This document shows positions 63,200-64,000 of a stretch of 64,000 bases of DNA, piece after piece. The notes below the pieces were generated by a model. That model did no database searches. It saw only the letters and a list, made by a program, of their open reading frames with translations, and was not told the DNA's origin. The DNA is taken from NCBI RefSeq assembly GCF_000376805.1, contig NZ_AQXT01000002.1, positions 1,426,001-1,490,000 of the forward strand. The letters are read 5' to 3'. This stretch comes from Henriciella marina DSM 19595. GTDB lineage: Bacteria > Pseudomonadota > Alphaproteobacteria > Caulobacterales > Hyphomonadaceae. A program made the translations under genes and the position numbers. Positions within the stretch are counted from its first letter, which is position 1; the number at the start of each line of letters is the position of its first letter.

Positions 63200-64000
63200 A
63201 TGGCCGAAGGATTTTCCAGTTTGGCCAAACCGGCCAATAGCAATACGCCGCCCGAAGCAGCCCATCTTGTTTCCACGGCTATCAACTCGCCCGCCGATCT
63301 GTCGGCCGGGGCGCAGCGCATCCATCACAGAAACCATCCGATCAACCGGGGCCTCCTGCGCGCAACGCTGAAATCGATCGATATTGCCGCTGCCATTCTC
63401 GTTGCCTGGTTCACGCTATCACTGACCGGAAACAGCGTCCTGCACTCTTCCGTTAGCCTTGTCCTGCCGTTTGCGCTCATCCCTGCGGCAGTACGATGGG
63501 GCCTCAAGGCCAGCGAGTCCTATGCGCTGTCCTATGCCCGGCCCGTCACCGAACACATGATCCGCTCATGCATTGGTGCAGGTTACGGCCTTGCCGCGCT
63601 CTGCGCCCTGACGGCGATTTTCTATGACAGCACGCAGACGCGTTGGGTGATGGGCGCGTCCTATCTCACATTCTGCGTGATTATCGCGGTCCACGCCCAC
63701 TTTATCGTGCTGTTCAAAGTCTTCACCCGCAACGGCGTTCTGTCTGAGAATGTCGTGCTCGTCGGGGCGACGCCGAACGCCCAGCGGCTGCTCAGCCGCA
63801 ATGGTGAAACCCGCGAACTAAACGTTGTCGGGGTCTTTGACGACCGGCTCTCGCGTGCCCCGAAGACGATGGAGGGTGTACCTGTTCTGGGACGCCTTGA
63901 TGATCTGATGAACTGGGAACGCCTGCCGGAAATCGACCGGATCGTGGTAACAGTGACATCGGATGCGCGTCACCGCGTGCGTGAGCTGATCGACCGTCTA
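63200..64000 (+). CDS. Undecaprenyl-phosphate sugar phosphotransferase, 5' part (runs off window)
   Basis: 267 codons from ATG at 63200 without a stop to the window end. N-terminal cytoplasmic tail (MAEGFSSLAKPANSNTPPEA), then four transmembrane helices (for example KSIDIAAAILVAWFTLSL, SASLVLPFALIPAAVRWG-like, GYGLAALCALTAIF, TFCVIIAVHAHFIVLFKVF) and a CoA-binding_3-like Rossmann domain (ENVVLVGATPNAQRLLSRNG, VVGVFDDRLSRAPKTMEGVP). This is the N-terminal half of WbaP/GumD/ExoY-type initiating transferases of exopolysaccharide synthesis; the catalytic C-terminal part lies beyond the window. Confidence 0.85.
   Translation, partial: MAEGFSSLAKPANSNTPPEAAHLVSTAINSPADLSAGAQRIHHRNHPINRGLLRATLKSIDIAAAILVAWFTLSLTGNSVLHSSVSLVLPFALIPAAVRWGLKASESYALSYARPVTEHMIRSCIGAGYGLAALCALTAIFYDSTQTRWVMGASYLTFCVIIAVHAHFIVLFKVFTRNGVLSENVVLVGATPNAQRLLSRNGETRELNVVGVFDDRLSRAPKTMEGVPVLGRLDDLMNWERLPEIDRIVVTVTSDARHRVRELIDRL

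Noticed and set aside
1-64000. CRISPR arrays or cas genes
   Set aside because: No regularly spaced repeat-spacer pattern and no Cas-like protein was seen; the TTCCCTGTT repeats have too short units.

Overview
The window looks like alphaproteobacterial chromosome. The right part (47.3-64 kb) carries ordinary, GC-rich, housekeeping-type genes, and the small DUF3489 / DUF2924 / large-serine-recombinase cassette at 44.4-46.6 kb is a typical alphaproteobacterial mobility module. TonB receptors, CYP153-type P450 and RND efflux fit a marine, hydrocarbon-exposed member of the Hyphomonadaceae/Sphingomonad kind; the family name is an inference, not something proved by the sequence.

Layout. (1) 1-705: end region of an integrative element, a diverged copy of 46565-47347, interrupted at 704 by an IS6-family element. 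(2) 704-8576: two 818-bp IS6-family copies in the same orientation bracket a MarR regulator and a tight operon (alpha/beta hydrolase, PaaI-type thioesterase, RND adaptor, RND pump). (3) 8577-18020: IS6 relics, two TonB-dependent receptors, a second MarR, an isochorismatase-like protein, and a second thioesterase/hydrolase pair whose hydrolase is frameshifted. (4) 18264-30718: a nine-gene catabolic operon on the minus strand (hydrolase, Baeyer-Villiger monooxygenase, acyl-CoA ligase, two acyl-CoA dehydrogenases, DUF35 protein, thiolase-like protein, COQ4-like protein, nitronate-monooxygenase-type flavoprotein), a FadR/GntR regulator and a divergent CYP153-type P450. Together they read as hydroxylation, ring oxygenation, lactone opening, CoA activation and beta-oxidation of an alicyclic or terpenoid-like substrate; an alcohol dehydrogenase and the P450 redox partners are not in the window. 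(5) 31-34.7 kb: two methyltransferases, a GT4 glycosyltransferase and an alpha/alpha-toroid protein. (6) 34.9-36.7 kb: nested IS3-family elements. (7) 36.8-38.2 kb: a decayed copy of the recombinase cassette. (8) 38.4-43.8 kb: a two-gene unit, a Ymh/HEPN-like protein with an R-x4-H motif plus a 1501-residue NACHT/STAND-type NTPase, which is the best candidate for an undescribed immune (anti-phage) system. (9) 44.1-46.6 kb: the intact recombinase cassette, then the att-proximal repeat, ending at tRNA-Ser(GCU).

From the tRNA rightwards the DNA looks like core genome: alkylsulfatase, TPR lipoprotein, SDR, two very small proteins, nitroreductase, cupin protein with divergent HxlR regulator, a three-subunit PaoABC-type molybdenum hydroxylase, 4-hydroxyphenylpyruvate dioxygenase with a VOC partner and divergent MarR, a DUF3137 protein, and the start of an undecaprenyl-phosphate sugar phosphotransferase that runs off the window.

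The simplest reading is tandem accretion of serine-recombinase islands at tRNA-Ser: the island in the window spans roughly 706-47341, and the repeat at 1-705 is probably the end of a second, related island lying to the left. Cargo mixes catabolism, efflux and immunity, heavily reworked by IS6-family insertion sequences, of which at least two full copies and four or more relics are visible.
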